NCBI GenBank assembly: GCA_009885105.1
Contig: VFLI01000011.1
Span: forward strand, 1-64,000
DNA from: Spirochaetia bacterium
Lineage (GTDB): Bacteria; Spirochaetota; Leptospiria; Leptospirales; Leptonemataceae
DNA: 64,000 nucleotides
Direction of reading: 5' to 3'
Translations under genes and position numbers: made by a program
The notes under the pieces: generated by a model
Told to the model about the DNA's origin: nothing
The model's database searches: none
Seen by the model: only the letters and a program-made list of their open reading frames with translations
In this document: positions 53,466 to 62,689 of the stretch, one piece after another
Numbering within the stretch: the stretch's first letter is position 1
Layout of the letters: each line of letters opens with the position of its first letter

Positions 53466-54230
53466 ATGGTCTCCCTGACATTTCTTTACGGTCGGCGGCC
53501 CGTGCTTGAGTTTATGGAAATGGCGGAGGATCTGTCCGGCGTTGAATCTGTCTATATTTCAGACAGCGCTTCGCCTGAATTCCGCAAAAAATTAGAAGAA
53601 AAAATCCCGCAGAAACTTCTGCGAATTTCCAATAGAAAAGAGCTGGATCGTTTGATTCCGGACGGCAATCATCAGGGCGCTGTCATTCGTTTCCGCCCGG
53701 GTTATAAAACACAGCCTGGAAAGTTATCCGACTGGAAAGAACTCCTCAAACAGAAAAAAGGTCCGGTTGTTGTTCTCGACCGCATCCAGGATCCTCAGAA
53801 TCTGGGCAGCATTCTTAGAAGCGCAGAGGCTCTGGGCGCCGGCGGTCTGATCCTCACGGGCAAAGGCGCTCCTCTGAGCGATGCGGCCGTACGCGCAAGT
53901 TCCGGAGCATTTCTGCATCTGCCAATTTTCGAAGCAGGGAATCTCCAGCAACTGGTCGATGCGGCAAAAAAGGACGGCTGGTGGATTGCTTCCGCAGTTG
54001 CCGCGGCCGATCCCGAAAAACATCAAAGACACCTGTCCGTAGGAGAGTTCCAGGAACTGCCGCCTTCGCAGGAGATACTGCTCATAATCGGCCACGAAGG
54101 CGAAGGCATAAAAAAATCTGCCGTTGCTGAATCCGATTACCTGGTTTCCATACCCCTCAGAGGCAGAACATCCTCACTGAATGCAGGAGTGGCGGCGGCG
54201 ATTCTGATCGATCGCATCATCAACCGCTGA
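53466..54230 (+). CDS. rlmB: 23S rRNA 2'-O-methyltransferase RlmB-like (SpoU family)
   Basis: TrmH/SpoU-family SPOUT methyltransferase, 255 residues. A short N-terminal substrate-binding domain starts with YGRRPVLEFM. The SPOUT domain has VVLDRIQDPQNLGSILRSAEALGA (motif 1), IGHEGEGIKKS (motif 2) and IPLRGRTSSLNAGVAAAI (motif 3). ATG 53466 with GGAG just upstream fits the family start; the frame extends 51 bases further into cysS. RlmB, MrmA and TrmH cannot be separated fully, but linkage to cysS supports RlmB. Confidence 0.88.
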   Translation: MVSLTFLYGRRPVLEFMEMAEDLSGVESVYISDSASPEFRKKLEEKIPQKLLRISNRKELDRLIPDGNHQGAVIRFRPGYKTQPGKLSDWKELLKQKKGPVVVLDRIQDPQNLGSILRSAEALGAGGLILTGKGAPLSDAAVRASSGAFLHLPIFEAGNLQQLVDAAKKDGWWIASAVAAADPEKHQRHLSVGEFQELPPSQEILLIIGHEGEGIKKSAVAESDYLVSIPLRGRTSSLNAGVAAAILIDRIINR

Positions 54231-54241
54231 ATTCTAATCCA

Positions 54242-54715
54242 TCACCGCCGCATATTCCGCAGATCTCGATCCACTGAAATGGCCTCTTCTGAAATCGAAG
54301 GCGCAGACCTTTCCGCTGGTTTTGCCGGGTCTGCAGCAGGCGGTGTAACCGGGGCAAATCCCGCAGGACTGTACTCTCCCGTGATGCGGCAGTATTCAAA
54401 ATTTTCCAGAAAATCCAGATCCACAGTCCGATAGTTTGTCCGCGTATTGCGATAATCGGATTTTTTCAGCTCGGCGCTGAGCATGTTCAATGCTGCCTCG
54501 CGTGATGTCGTCTGTTTCATGGCAGCCATGTTTTTATTGATGGCTTCCGCCGATGCGCGAGAAGTCACTATTATCTGTATCACGCCTCCCGGCTGTGTGA
54601 CCGTTTCCACACCGGTGGGTAGAAATCTTCTTTCCTGACCGCCGCCGCAGCCTGTCAGGAATACAAAAAATACAGCAAGCACGGGGCCTGCGCAATTGGA
54701 CATACTTTTCTTCAT
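54242..54715 (-). CDS. lipoprotein of unknown function after leuD
   Basis: A 157-residue protein with a lipoprotein leader (residues 1-23, lipobox FLTGC) followed by a Gly-rich patch, a small alpha/beta domain (about 35-110) and a Pro/Ala-rich tail. No family is recognised. Its ATG overlaps the leuD stop by 4 bases, so it is translated from the same mRNA as leuC-leuD. No link between the functions is evident. It converges on rlmB with an 11-base gap. Confidence 0.65.
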   Translation of the reverse strand: MKKSMSNCAGPVLAVFFVFLTGCGGGQERRFLPTGVETVTQPGGVIQIIVTSRASAEAINKNMAAMKQTTSREAALNMLSAELKKSDYRNTRTNYRTVDLDFLENFEYCRITGEYSPAGFAPVTPPAADPAKPAERSAPSISEEAISVDRDLRNMRR

Positions 54716-55332
54716 TTTGGGGCTCCATTGAAAGAATATTCGACAGCATATTTCGCTTCAAATTCTGCGATCATTTTTTCATTCTGCAGGGTCAGGCCTA
54801 TATCGTCAAGACCCTTCAGCAGGCATTCTTTTCTGAATTCATCAATTGAAAAAGAATATTTCTTCCCCCCGGGCACGGCGACCCACTGCTGCGGAAGGTC
54901 CACTTCCAGCGTTTTTTCACCGGACATTGCGTATGCAAACAATTCCTGAATTTCTTCCGGTTTCAGTATTACAGGAAGCATGCCGTTCTTGTAGCAGTTG
55001 TTGAAAAAGATATCCGCAAAAGAAGGCGCGATGATTACACGAAATCCGAAATCTTCCAGGGCCCAGGGCGCGTGCTCCCGGCTCGAGCCGCAGCCAAAAT
55101 TCTCCTTTGCCAGAAGTATTGTCGCTTTTCGAAACGACCACCGGTTCAGAATGAAATCGGGATTCTCGATTTTTCCGGCATCGTCCTTGAAGCGCCAGTC
55201 GTGAAAAAGATGGACTCCGAATCCCGTTCTCTCAATTTTTTTTAAAAACTGTTTGGGTATGATCTGATCGGTGTCCACGTTCGCCCGATCCAGCGGCGCC
55301 ACAATTCCCTGATGTTTTACAAAAGCGTTCAT
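54712..55332 (-). CDS. leuD: 3-isopropylmalate dehydratase small subunit
   Basis: Small subunit of isopropylmalate isomerase in leucine synthesis, 206 residues. Signature segments are [32 protein letters not shown] (substrate recognition) and [15 protein letters not shown]. The frame opens at TTG 55350, but ATG 55332 with GAGG 8 bases upstream is preferred. It lies 72 bases after leuC in the same direction. Confidence 0.95.
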   Translation of the reverse strand: MNAFVKHQGIVAPLDRANVDTDQIIPKQFLKKIERTGFGVHLFHDWRFKDDAGKIENPDFILNRWSFRKATILLAKENFGCGSSREHAPWALEDFGFRVIIAPSFADIFFNNCYKNGMLPVILKPEEIQELFAYAMSGEKTLEVDLPQQWVAVPGGKKYSFSIDEFRKECLLKGLDDIGLTLQNEKMIAEFEAKYAVEYSFNGAPK

Positions 55333-55404
55333 ATAGTTAACCTCGTTCAATATTCTTATATTACTGGATGCATAATTTTCGCATCAACGGAGCGGCTGAT
55401 TTAC

Positions 55405-56823
55405 TCATTTCAACCAAGCGCGGATATCCGTAAAGCGGCCTTCCACTGCGGCCGCCACAGCCATCTGGGGGCTGACCAGATGCGTCCGCCCTCCCCGTCC
55501 CTGTCTGCCTTCGAAATTTCGATTGGAAGTCGAAGCGCATCTTTCACCGGGCTGGAGAATGTCATCATTCATCGCCAGACACATTGAGCAACCTGCGAAT
55601 CTCCATTCAAAACCGGCCGCAAGAAAGATTTCATGCAGGCCTTCCGCCTCTGCCTGCTTTTTCACGCGGCCCGATCCTGGAACCACAATCGCCTGAACAC
55701 CGGAATGCACCTTTCTGTTCTTTGCCGCCTGCGCCGCCAGTCTGAGATCCTCGATTCTTGAATTTGTGCATGAGCCGATAAATACTTTATCTACTTTAAC
55801 ATCTGTTATTTTCATCCCCGGCTCCAGGCCCATATAGGCAAGGGCGTGCTTTGCGCTTTCCTTTTCTCCGGGCTCTTTCATGGAGACAGGGTCCGGCACG
55901 GCTGCGTCCACGCCTGTCACCTGTCCTGGATTTGTGCCCCACGTTACCTGCGGGGCGATGGAAGATGCGTCGATGTCGATCACCCGGTCAAAATGTGCCC
56001 CGTCATCGGATGGCAGAGTTTTCCAGTATGCGATAGCTTTCTCAAGCATTTCACCCTTTGGCGCAAAATCGCGTCCGCGTATGTAATCGAATGTCTTTTC
56101 ATCAGGAGCGATGAGTCCGGCGCGTGCCCCCGCCTCAATGCTCATATTGCAGACCGTCATCCGTCCTTCCATCGAGAGCGCACGAATCGCTTCGCCGGAA
56201 TATTCAATCACATATCCCTGCCCGCCGTTTGTGCTGATAAGGCCGATGATATAGAGAGTAATATCCTTAGCAGTGACTCCTTCGCCGGTCTTTCCATTCA
56301 CTCGTATCAGCATGTTTTTGGATCTCGACTGCTGAAGTGTCTGTGTGGCCAGGACATGCTCAACTTCGCTCGTGCCGATCCCGAATGCCAGAGCTCCGAA
56401 AGCCCCGTGCGTGCTGGTGTGAGAATCGCCGCATACAATTGTCGTTCCTGGAAGAGTAAATCCCATTTCCGGACCGATTACGTGCACGATGCCCTGATCG
56501 GGATTGTTTAAATCATAGAGCCTGATTGAAAACTCCTCGCAGTTCTTTTTCAAAGTTTCCATCTGAATTCGTGATATCTCTCCGGCTCCGTTCCAGTCCC
56601 GGGTCCTCGTTGAAACATTGTGGTCCATGGTGGCGATGGTGAGATCCGGACGGCGCGCTTTTCTTTTATTCAACCTCAGGCCTTCAAAAGCCTGCGGAGA
56701 AGTAACCTCATGGACCAGATGACGATCGATGTATATCAGCGGCGTTGTCCGCCCGTCGTCGTGCACCAGGTGTGAATCGTATATTTTGTCATACATTGTT
56801 CTGGCTGTTTTGGGCGTTTTCAT
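55405..56823 (-). CDS. leuC: 3-isopropylmalate dehydratase large subunit
   Basis: Large iron-sulfur subunit of isopropylmalate isomerase, 472 residues from ATG 56823 (an upstream ATG at 56847 is possible). Cluster cysteines are in [13 protein letters not shown] and the CSMCLAMN pair. It also has [21 protein letters not shown] and [23 protein letters not shown]. It is transcribed away from the LysR gene across a small region with a LysR box, so it is likely under LysR control. Confidence 0.95.
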   Translation of the reverse strand: MKTPKTARTMYDKIYDSHLVHDDGRTTPLIYIDRHLVHEVTSPQAFEGLRLNKRKARRPDLTIATMDHNVSTRTRDWNGAGEISRIQMETLKKNCEEFSIRLYDLNNPDQGIVHVIGPEMGFTLPGTTIVCGDSHTSTHGAFGALAFGIGTSEVEHVLATQTLQQSRSKNMLIRVNGKTGEGVTAKDITLYIIGLISTNGGQGYVIEYSGEAIRALSMEGRMTVCNMSIEAGARAGLIAPDEKTFDYIRGRDFAPKGEMLEKAIAYWKTLPSDDGAHFDRVIDIDASSIAPQVTWGTNPGQVTGVDAAVPDPVSMKEPGEKESAKHALAYMGLEPGMKITDVKVDKVFIGSCTNSRIEDLRLAAQAAKNRKVHSGVQAIVVPGSGRVKKQAEAEGLHEIFLAAGFEWRFAGCSMCLAMNDDILQPGERCASTSNRNFEGRQGRGGRTHLVSPQMAVAAAVEGRFTDIRAWLK

Positions 56824-56879
56824 AGACTCAATTATGCATGGTTTCATTTATAATGCAAATAAATTGTTGTTATTTTTCC

Positions 56880-56896
56880 TATAACTTTTAGTTATA
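56880..56896. promoter_or_regulatory. LysR-type (T-N11-A) operator palindrome
   Basis: TATAACT (56880-56886), TTT, AGTTATA (56890-56896): a perfect 7-bp-arm palindrome containing the ATAAC-N5-GTTAT form of a LysR box. It lies 4 bases before the LysR ATG at 56901 and about 57 bases from the leuC ATG, in the divergent promoter region. Autoregulation plus control of leuCD is the natural reading. Confidence 0.7.
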
Positions 56897-56900
56897 GTTC

Positions 56901-57797
56901 ATGGAATTCCGTCAGATTCGATATTTTCTGGAAATACACAGCAAGGGCTCATTTATCAGAGCGGCGCAGGCCCTGGGACTGACTCAACCCGCTCTATCAC
57001 GTCAGATCTCCCTTCTCGAGCGAGAGACCGGATTTCAGCTGTTCGACCGGACCGGCCGTCAGATCCGGCTCACAAGCTCCGGCGAGATTTTCTACGAACA
57101 GGCCGTCCGGATGGATGAGATCTGGAAGGAAACCAAATTCATTCTTCAGAATCCAGAGGGGCCTCCGGCCGGGGAATTTTCCCTTTCTTCGGGAGGCACG
57201 GTCGCAGCCTGGATTCTTCCGGGACTCATTCGCAAAATACGGCAGAAATACCCGGGCCTCTCCTTTCGTGTCCTGGAAGGCGATGCGCAGACAGCGTCCG
57301 AATGGGTAATTCGCGGCGATGTGGATCTTGGAATTCTGTCCGACCCTCTTCCTCCGACAGAAATGATACACAAATATTTCTTTTCTGACAGCATTGTCCC
57401 TTTTGTATCCAGAGATCATCCGCTCGCCAGAAAGAAAAAGCTCCGGCTTGATGATCTAAGGAACCAGGAATTTGTTTTCTACCATCCTGCTTCAGCAATC
57501 CGCCGCATAGTCGACAGCCGTATGCGGACCATCAAGCCTCGTTTCGCGCCGACAGTGGTGATGGAACTTCGAGGAGTTGAATCTGTCCTCCGGTGCGTGG
57601 AAGCGGGTCTTGGAATCGGTTTTGCCTCGGAGCTCTCATTGAATGAAAAACTGAAGGCGCTGAAGGTCAACGAATTGACGGCCCAGAGAAAATTCTATTT
57701 CTGCCACCGCGACAGAAGAAGACCCGGCCTCAAACTGCTGATCGAAACTATGGAAGAATCATTCCGGGAATTATTTCTGGCCAGTTCAGCGCATTGA
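56901..57797 (+). CDS. LysR-family transcriptional regulator
   Basis: A 298-residue LTTR. The winged-helix HTH spans residues 1-60 (FRQIRYFLEI, AAQALGLTQPALSRQI, GFQLFDRTGR). An effector-binding domain (about 90-290) follows. It is divergent from leuC with a palindrome next to its own start. It may regulate leucine synthesis, but the effector cannot be read from sequence. It converges on rpoD. Confidence 0.93.
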   Translation: MEFRQIRYFLEIHSKGSFIRAAQALGLTQPALSRQISLLERETGFQLFDRTGRQIRLTSSGEIFYEQAVRMDEIWKETKFILQNPEGPPAGEFSLSSGGTVAAWILPGLIRKIRQKYPGLSFRVLEGDAQTASEWVIRGDVDLGILSDPLPPTEMIHKYFFSDSIVPFVSRDHPLARKKKLRLDDLRNQEFVFYHPASAIRRIVDSRMRTIKPRFAPTVVMELRGVESVLRCVEAGLGIGFASELSLNEKLKALKVNELTAQRKFYFCHRDRRRPGLKLLIETMEESFRELFLASSAH

Positions 57798-57834
57798 ACC
57801 CGCCGCCGTATGTCTGCTTCTGCAGGCCCTGGAA

Positions 57835-59577
57835 TCAGTCGATATAATCTTTCAGTTTCTTACTGCGCGAAGGATGTCGCAGACGACGGAGCGCCTTGGC
57901 CTCGATCTGCCGGATTCTTTCCCGGGTTACCTGAAAAACATAACCGACTTCTTCCAGAGTGTGCGAATAACCGTCATCCAGACCGAACCGCATCCGCAGA
58001 ACTTTCTGCTCCCGCGCCGGCAGTGTATTGAGAACCGTCTTGATCTGCTCCGAAAGAAGACGGTGCGCCGTGGCGTTCATCGGCGATTCCACTTCCGTAT
58101 CCGGAATAAAATCACCCAGTTCCGAATCCTCTTCCGACCCGACCGGCACTTCCAGTGAAATCGGCTCCCTGGCGACATTTTTCACAGCCTTAACTCTCTG
58201 CACGGGCCAGCCCAGGCGCTCCGCGATTTCTTCATTGGTCGGTTCACGCCCCGTCTCCTGCAAAAACAGCCTGGTTTCGCGGACGACCTTATTGATCTGT
58301 TCAATCATGTGAACCGGTATGCGGATCGTTCTTGCCTGATCGGAAATGGCCCGAGTGATTGCCTGACGAATCCACCAGGTGGCATACGTGGAAAACTTGT
58401 AGCCCTTTTTGTATTCGAACTTATCGACCGCTTTAATCAAGCCGATATTTCCTTCCTGAATCAGATCGAAGAAATGCATTCCGCGGTTCGCGTAGCGCTT
58501 GGCGATAGAGACAACCAGACGAAGATTTGCCTTAATCAACTCTTTTTTCGCCTGAGCGATTTCTCGTTCTCCCTTGTTCAGGAACTCGCCCCAGCGCAGA
58601 ATATCCTGAATCGACGATCCGGCTTCCTGCTCCATGCGGCGCAGTTTTCTCTCATTGTTCCGAATATCTTTGATTACATCGCGCACCTCATCGATGCCGC
58701 AGCCCATTTCCTGCTCGATTTCCTGAAGGTTCTCATTTTTTTCAATGAATCTGTTGAAGGCCTTTATATCTTTGATATCACGATTGTACTTAGCTTTGAT
58801 GGAAAGAAAATGCCGCTGGATCTCCTTGATCCGGAAAACCATCGATTTGATTTTCTGCGATATCCTGGCGATCTCCTTCTGGGATACGCCTACCTTTCGC
58901 ACAGCGGTATTGATTATGGCGCGGGCCTCGTCCGCCTTCTGACGGTATTCACGCCATTTTTTGGAGCCGTCCACGTATTTCCGGAGACGGTTGGATGCTT
59001 CCGAGAGCCTTTTTTCTTCACCGGAGATGATTTCCATCTGTTCGAAGAAATTCTTGTCGAGCTTCTCCAGCTCTGTCGAACTCAGATAGTATGCTTTATT
59101 GACACGGACTACATCAGAAATTTTAATCTTCTTGGATCTGATTTTGGGCATCAACTTGAAGAAGTTGGCCCGCAGCAGTGACGATTCCAGAATTGTTTCT
59201 TCTATAATATTCTCGCCGTTTTCAATACGCTTGGCGAGAAAAACCTCTTTGTCGCCGGAAATCAGCGACACTTTTCCGATTTCCTTCAGATACAGTCGAA
59301 TCGGATCATCACTGACTGTAGAAGAACCGGAATCTTTCTTTTTTCTGGTGCCGGGAGCTTTAATCTCTTTCCGGACCGGTTCTTCCATAACCTTCTGACT
59401 GTATTCCTCGACAACTTCAATGCCGAGCTGATTCAATAGCGTAAAAACGTCTTCTATGCGCTCTGAGTTGACAATCTTTTCCGGAAGGTATTCATTAATT
59501 TCATCATAGGTGATCTCCCCATTGGCTTTTCCAATAGAAATAATCTTCTGAATCTCCGGTAAATCCTCCATCGCCAT
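57835..59577 (-). CDS. rpoD: primary RNA polymerase sigma factor (sigma-70/RpoD)
   Basis: Housekeeping sigma factor, 580 residues. Region 1.1 (about 1-65), region 1.2 ([11 protein letters not shown]), and a non-conserved helical insert (about 140-340) are followed by region 2 ([26 protein letters not shown]), region 3, and region 4 ([39 protein letters not shown]). ATG 59577 has AGGGG about 9 bases upstream; TTG 59583 and ATG 59571 are alternatives. It is the last gene of the rpsU-yqeY-dnaG-rpoD unit. Confidence 0.97.
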   Translation of the reverse strand: MAMEDLPEIQKIISIGKANGEITYDEINEYLPEKIVNSERIEDVFTLLNQLGIEVVEEYSQKVMEEPVRKEIKAPGTRKKKDSGSSTVSDDPIRLYLKEIGKVSLISGDKEVFLAKRIENGENIIEETILESSLLRANFFKLMPKIRSKKIKISDVVRVNKAYYLSSTELEKLDKNFFEQMEIISGEEKRLSEASNRLRKYVDGSKKWREYRQKADEARAIINTAVRKVGVSQKEIARISQKIKSMVFRIKEIQRHFLSIKAKYNRDIKDIKAFNRFIEKNENLQEIEQEMGCGIDEVRDVIKDIRNNERKLRRMEQEAGSSIQDILRWGEFLNKGEREIAQAKKELIKANLRLVVSIAKRYANRGMHFFDLIQEGNIGLIKAVDKFEYKKGYKFSTYATWWIRQAITRAISDQARTIRIPVHMIEQINKVVRETRLFLQETGREPTNEEIAERLGWPVQRVKAVKNVAREPISLEVPVGSEEDSELGDFIPDTEVESPMNATAHRLLSEQIKTVLNTLPAREQKVLRMRFGLDDGYSHTLEEVGYVFQVTRERIRQIEAKALRRLRHPSRSKKLKDYID

Positions 59578-59611
59578 ATACAATAACCCCTGTTTATAAT
59601 CGTTCTAAATT

Positions 59612-61507
59612 TTATTGACGCAGACTTCCGCCTGCGCCTCTCTTTTGAGTGGAAAGCGCCTGTTTAGCTTTTAATAGATCTGCCTGCTTCTGATAAAGGT
59701 ATTCCTTCTCTATCGGATCGGCGATACGGATTTCTTCCTTTATACCCTTCAGATCATTTTCTAGAAGCCGCAGTCTATGGTCGATCAGGAATTCTTTTAC
59801 GACTTCTTTTGATTCCTCAAAATTTCTGTGAAAATGAGCTTCCTGTCGCTTCAGAAGCATACCCGTAAAAGCTGAAGTGAGCTCTGCGGGCAAATCCGAT
59901 TGCTGCAGAATTTCAGGAGTCCAGATATTGCCCGTCAAATACCTGTTTTCAAGAAACCGCCAGACAATTTCAGAAAACTCATCCTGGAATTCAAGTGACT
60001 GAAGGTTTTCCATAACATCGCCGAGGACGGCCGGAGTCAGCAGGAATTCCAGTATCATTTCTCTCTCCAGTTGAACCAGGAAATTGTCTCCTGATGCGGA
60101 GCGTTTCTTCTCCGCAACCTCTGATATATTAGTATCGGCAGCGGCGGGGCTGTTCTTGGTTTGGGCTTTGTCGATGCGCAGAGAAGATGCCTGAATGCCC
60201 AAAATTTTTGCGCCTTCTTCCTGATACAGATCACGATTTGTTTGATGTTTTAGAGCGCCGATCAGTTCGAGCAATCTCTGCAGAGCCGCTTTTTTTTCTT
60301 CCATGCTTACCTGAAAAAATCGATCCGATCTCTCCATGGAATAGAATTCTTTTGCCAGACGGGAGTATTCCAGCGGACCGGATGCATTTTTTGCCGGCAG
60401 ATGCTCAAGGAACTTCCCCGGAAAAAGCGATTCAATCAGAAGAAAACGATCGGACGAAATTTTCTGATGCAGCACGTCACGCAGATCGGCCGAAGTCAGA
60501 ACAATCGAAGCATCGAAGGGATCCATTCCTTCCGGCAGAAGTACAACAGCGGCCCGAATGGACGGGAAATCCCCGGCCAGTCGGCTGAACTTCAGAGCGG
60601 CAGCACGGCCGGCTTTGTCACCGTCCAGAAGAAACGTCAGATTCAGTGTGTAACGTTCCAGAAGTTTCAGGTGGTCTTCCGTGAGGGCTGTGCCCAGGGG
60701 AGCCACGACATTGCCCGAACCAGCCTGCGAAAGACCGATCACATCGAGATAGCCTTCCACAACAACGCATTCTCCCGACGATCGGATTTCGCTGGCAGCC
60801 TGGTGCAGACCGTAGAGATTGGAACCTTTGTGAAAAAGAATGCTTTCTTTCGAGTTGATGTATTTGGCAGGACTGTCAATACCCGGCAACACCCTTCCCC
60901 CGAATCCGATGATGCGTCCGCGCACATCATGAATCGGAAAGATCAAACGTCCCCGAAAAAAATCAAAACACCGGTCGTCTTTCTGGCTGGCAAGCCCCAG
61001 TTCCAGAAGTTCTTTCTTTTTATCCATAAACTGATCGGTCAGCCACTGCCACTGAGTGGATGCGGCGCCTATATGAAATTTTTCTATCATTGCTTTTGAG
61101 ACCGATCTGCCGGAAATGTACGATTTTGCCGGCTGCCCCTCGGGACTTTCCAGGAATTCGGTAAACAGTTTCATAGCTCTGCGATTGACATCCAGAAGCG
61201 CTTCCACATGGGGATTTTTTACCGCTTCACGGTCCGTTTTTATTCCCGCAAACCGTCCCAGAATCTCCAGCGCTTCAGGAAACGGAACCTTTTCGCGCTC
61301 CATGACAAAAGTGAAAATATCTCCGCCTTTCTGACAGCCGTAACAGTGAAAATATCCTGTATCGGGATACACATGAAAGGATGGAGTTTTTTCCTGGTGA
61401 AACGGACAGATTCCGGAGAAAGACTTGCCCTGTTTTTTCAGCGCCACATACCGGCCGACATACACGTCGATCGGAATCGCAGCGCGTATTTGATCCCTTT
61501 CGCTCAA
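59612..61507 (-). CDS. dnaG: DNA primase
   Basis: Makes RNA primers for replication. 631 residues: a zinc ribbon with Cys34, His37, Cys55 and Cys58 (CPFH and CYGC), an N-terminal core with GRLIFPI and GFGGR, the TOPRIM motif VVVEGYLDVI and DGDKAGRAA, and a helicase-binding C-terminal domain (about 470-631). It overlaps yqeY by 4 bases at its start. Confidence 0.96.
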   Translation of the reverse strand: MSERDQIRAAIPIDVYVGRYVALKKQGKSFSGICPFHQEKTPSFHVYPDTGYFHCYGCQKGGDIFTFVMEREKVPFPEALEILGRFAGIKTDREAVKNPHVEALLDVNRRAMKLFTEFLESPEGQPAKSYISGRSVSKAMIEKFHIGAASTQWQWLTDQFMDKKKELLELGLASQKDDRCFDFFRGRLIFPIHDVRGRIIGFGGRVLPGIDSPAKYINSKESILFHKGSNLYGLHQAASEIRSSGECVVVEGYLDVIGLSQAGSGNVVAPLGTALTEDHLKLLERYTLNLTFLLDGDKAGRAAALKFSRLAGDFPSIRAAVVLLPEGMDPFDASIVLTSADLRDVLHQKISSDRFLLIESLFPGKFLEHLPAKNASGPLEYSRLAKEFYSMERSDRFFQVSMEEKKAALQRLLELIGALKHQTNRDLYQEEGAKILGIQASSLRIDKAQTKNSPAAADTNISEVAEKKRSASGDNFLVQLEREMILEFLLTPAVLGDVMENLQSLEFQDEFSEIVWRFLENRYLTGNIWTPEILQQSDLPAELTSAFTGMLLKRQEAHFHRNFEESKEVVKEFLIDHRLRLLENDLKGIKEEIRIADPIEKEYLYQKQADLLKAKQALSTQKRGAGGSLRQ

Positions 61508-61956
61508 TTCTGCAGCTTTTGCTGTACCAGCTGTTTCACGACCGATCCGTCGATATTCTGTCCCTTGAATCGGTTCATAACCTTGCCCATTACTTTGCCG
61601 GTATCGCCTGGACCGGGTTTCATTTCTTTGATTGTTTCATCGATCGCTTTGCTGATGTCTTCTTCTGAAACTTCAGCAGAAAGATAATTTTTCAGGACGT
61701 CAATTTCATCGCTTTCCCGCTTTGCCTGTTCCATACGACCGGCTTTGCTGAATTGTTCCTGCGATTCTTTTCTTTTCTTAACCGCTTTTTTAATTATGGC
61801 CGTGATTTCATCATCGGCGAACGACTTGACACCCGTTTTTGTCATTTCATACTGAATATCACTCTTCAGCAGTCTCAGAGTGCTCAGCTTCAGTTCTTGT
61901 TTTGCTTTGAGGGCCGCTCGGAGGTCTTCTTCAATTTTGGAATATAAATCCGGCAT
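61504..61956 (-). CDS. yqeY: GatB/YqeY-domain protein
   Basis: A 150-residue protein of the YqeY family, related to the GatB tail domain that contacts tRNA. Typical segments are KLSTLRLLKSDIQYE, GRMEQAKRESDEIDVLKNYL and GDTGKVMGKVMNRFKG. Its exact role is unknown. It lies between rpsU and dnaG, the known position in Leptospira and other bacteria. Confidence 0.95.
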   Translation of the reverse strand: MPDLYSKIEEDLRAALKAKQELKLSTLRLLKSDIQYEMTKTGVKSFADDEITAIIKKAVKKRKESQEQFSKAGRMEQAKRESDEIDVLKNYLSAEVSEEDISKAIDETIKEMKPGPGDTGKVMGKVMNRFKGQNIDGSVVKQLVQQKLQN

Positions 61957-61965
61957 ATCTGGAGA

Positions 61966-62175
61966 TCAGGACTTATCTTTCCTCAGCATAAGAATTCTTT
62001 TTTTCTCGCGTTTGCGCACTGCGGCTTCCAGTTTTCTCTTTCTTTTCTCAGAGGGCTTTTCATAGAATTCACGCCGTTTAATTTCTGATTGAATACCGGC
62101 ATTCACACATTCTCTTTTAAAACGCTTCAATGCAGACTCTATGGATTCTCCGTCTTTTACAACAATTCCTATCAT
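61966..62175 (-). CDS. rpsU: ribosomal protein S21
   Basis: A 69-residue basic small-subunit protein: N-terminal [23 protein letters not shown] and a Lys/Arg-rich C-terminal helix with [10 protein letters not shown]. First gene of the macromolecular-synthesis operon; the 9-base gap to yqeY supports co-transcription. Confidence 0.97.
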   Translation of the reverse strand: MIGIVVKDGESIESALKRFKRECVNAGIQSEIKRREFYEKPSEKRKRKLEAAVRKREKKRILMLRKDKS

Positions 62176-62426
62176 ATAATATCAGCACACTCCTGAGATT
62201 AGCCAGAAAAATCCACCTCCAGCAGGTGTCAATGCCGAAAAATCAGCTCTCCGTACGACCTCAGAAGGTGCTTTTAACCAGGGGCAGACGCCTGAGCTGT
62301 GAATCCTCATCCAGGTTTTAGTTTGTACGTACTGAATATTTTTTTCACCTGAGTTTTTTTTTGCTGTACTTTTCTGCAGTTTGTACCGTTGAGTACCTAA
62401 GAGACATAAAACGCAGGGGTGGCACA
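62176..62426. promoter_or_regulatory. divergent promoter region, rpsU and the 71-residue protein
   Basis: A 251-base AT-rich region without a gene. It contains T-runs at about 62339-62345 and 62355-62363 and three TGTAC-containing stretches (about 62322, 62372, 62389), one inside a GTACGTAC palindrome. On the minus strand TTGACA at 62232-62227 could be the -35 of rpsU. No riboswitch or S21 leader motif that I can name is apparent. Confidence 0.4.
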
Positions 62427-62642
62427 TTGAAACTGAGAACTGATGATTTTAAGAAACAACTACAGCAATATATACAATTCCGCGGGATTGATATTATTCT
62501 TTACCTGAAAGACGGAACCACAATCGAACTCGACAAGAATCGGCAGATGGAAGGCGATGTGGTCATTAAAAACGGCCGGGACGGGATTCAGGCCAGCTTT
62601 CATATTGAAGAGATATTAAAAGCAGATTTTTTTGCAGCCTGA
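62427..62642 (+). CDS. 71-residue conserved-looking protein of unknown function
   Basis: Starting at TTG 62427, which has AGGGGTGG just upstream, the product has 71 residues. Its pattern (DFKKQLQQYIQF, IILYLKDGTTIELDKNRQ, GDVVIKNGRDG, IEEILKADFF) suggests a small beta-rich fold reminiscent of Sm-like proteins. It lacks the Hfq signatures (no YKHAI, no Sm1/Sm2 match), so I do not call it Hfq. The frame extends upstream to 62361 but without a ribosome site. Function unknown. Confidence 0.6.
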   Translation: MKLRTDDFKKQLQQYIQFRGIDIILYLKDGTTIELDKNRQMEGDVVIKNGRDGIQASFHIEEILKADFFAA

Positions 62643-62644
62643 AA

Positions 62645-62674
62645 GCGGCGCCCGGCCTGAACCCGGGATGCCGC
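62645..62674. terminator. GC-rich hairpin between convergent genes
   Basis: GCGGC-g-CCCGG pairs with CCGGG-at-GCCGC around a 7-base loop. It lies between the 71-residue gene (+) and the 308-residue gene (-), where a bidirectional terminator is expected. There is no immediate U-run on either side, so it is a weaker intrinsic terminator. Confidence 0.5.
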
Positions 62675-62689
62675 TGACAGAGTGGACGA

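Noticed and set aside
62427-62642. Hfq
   Set aside because: The small protein has the right size and a similar strand pattern, but the Hfq Sm1/Sm2 signatures (for example YKHAI) are absent.
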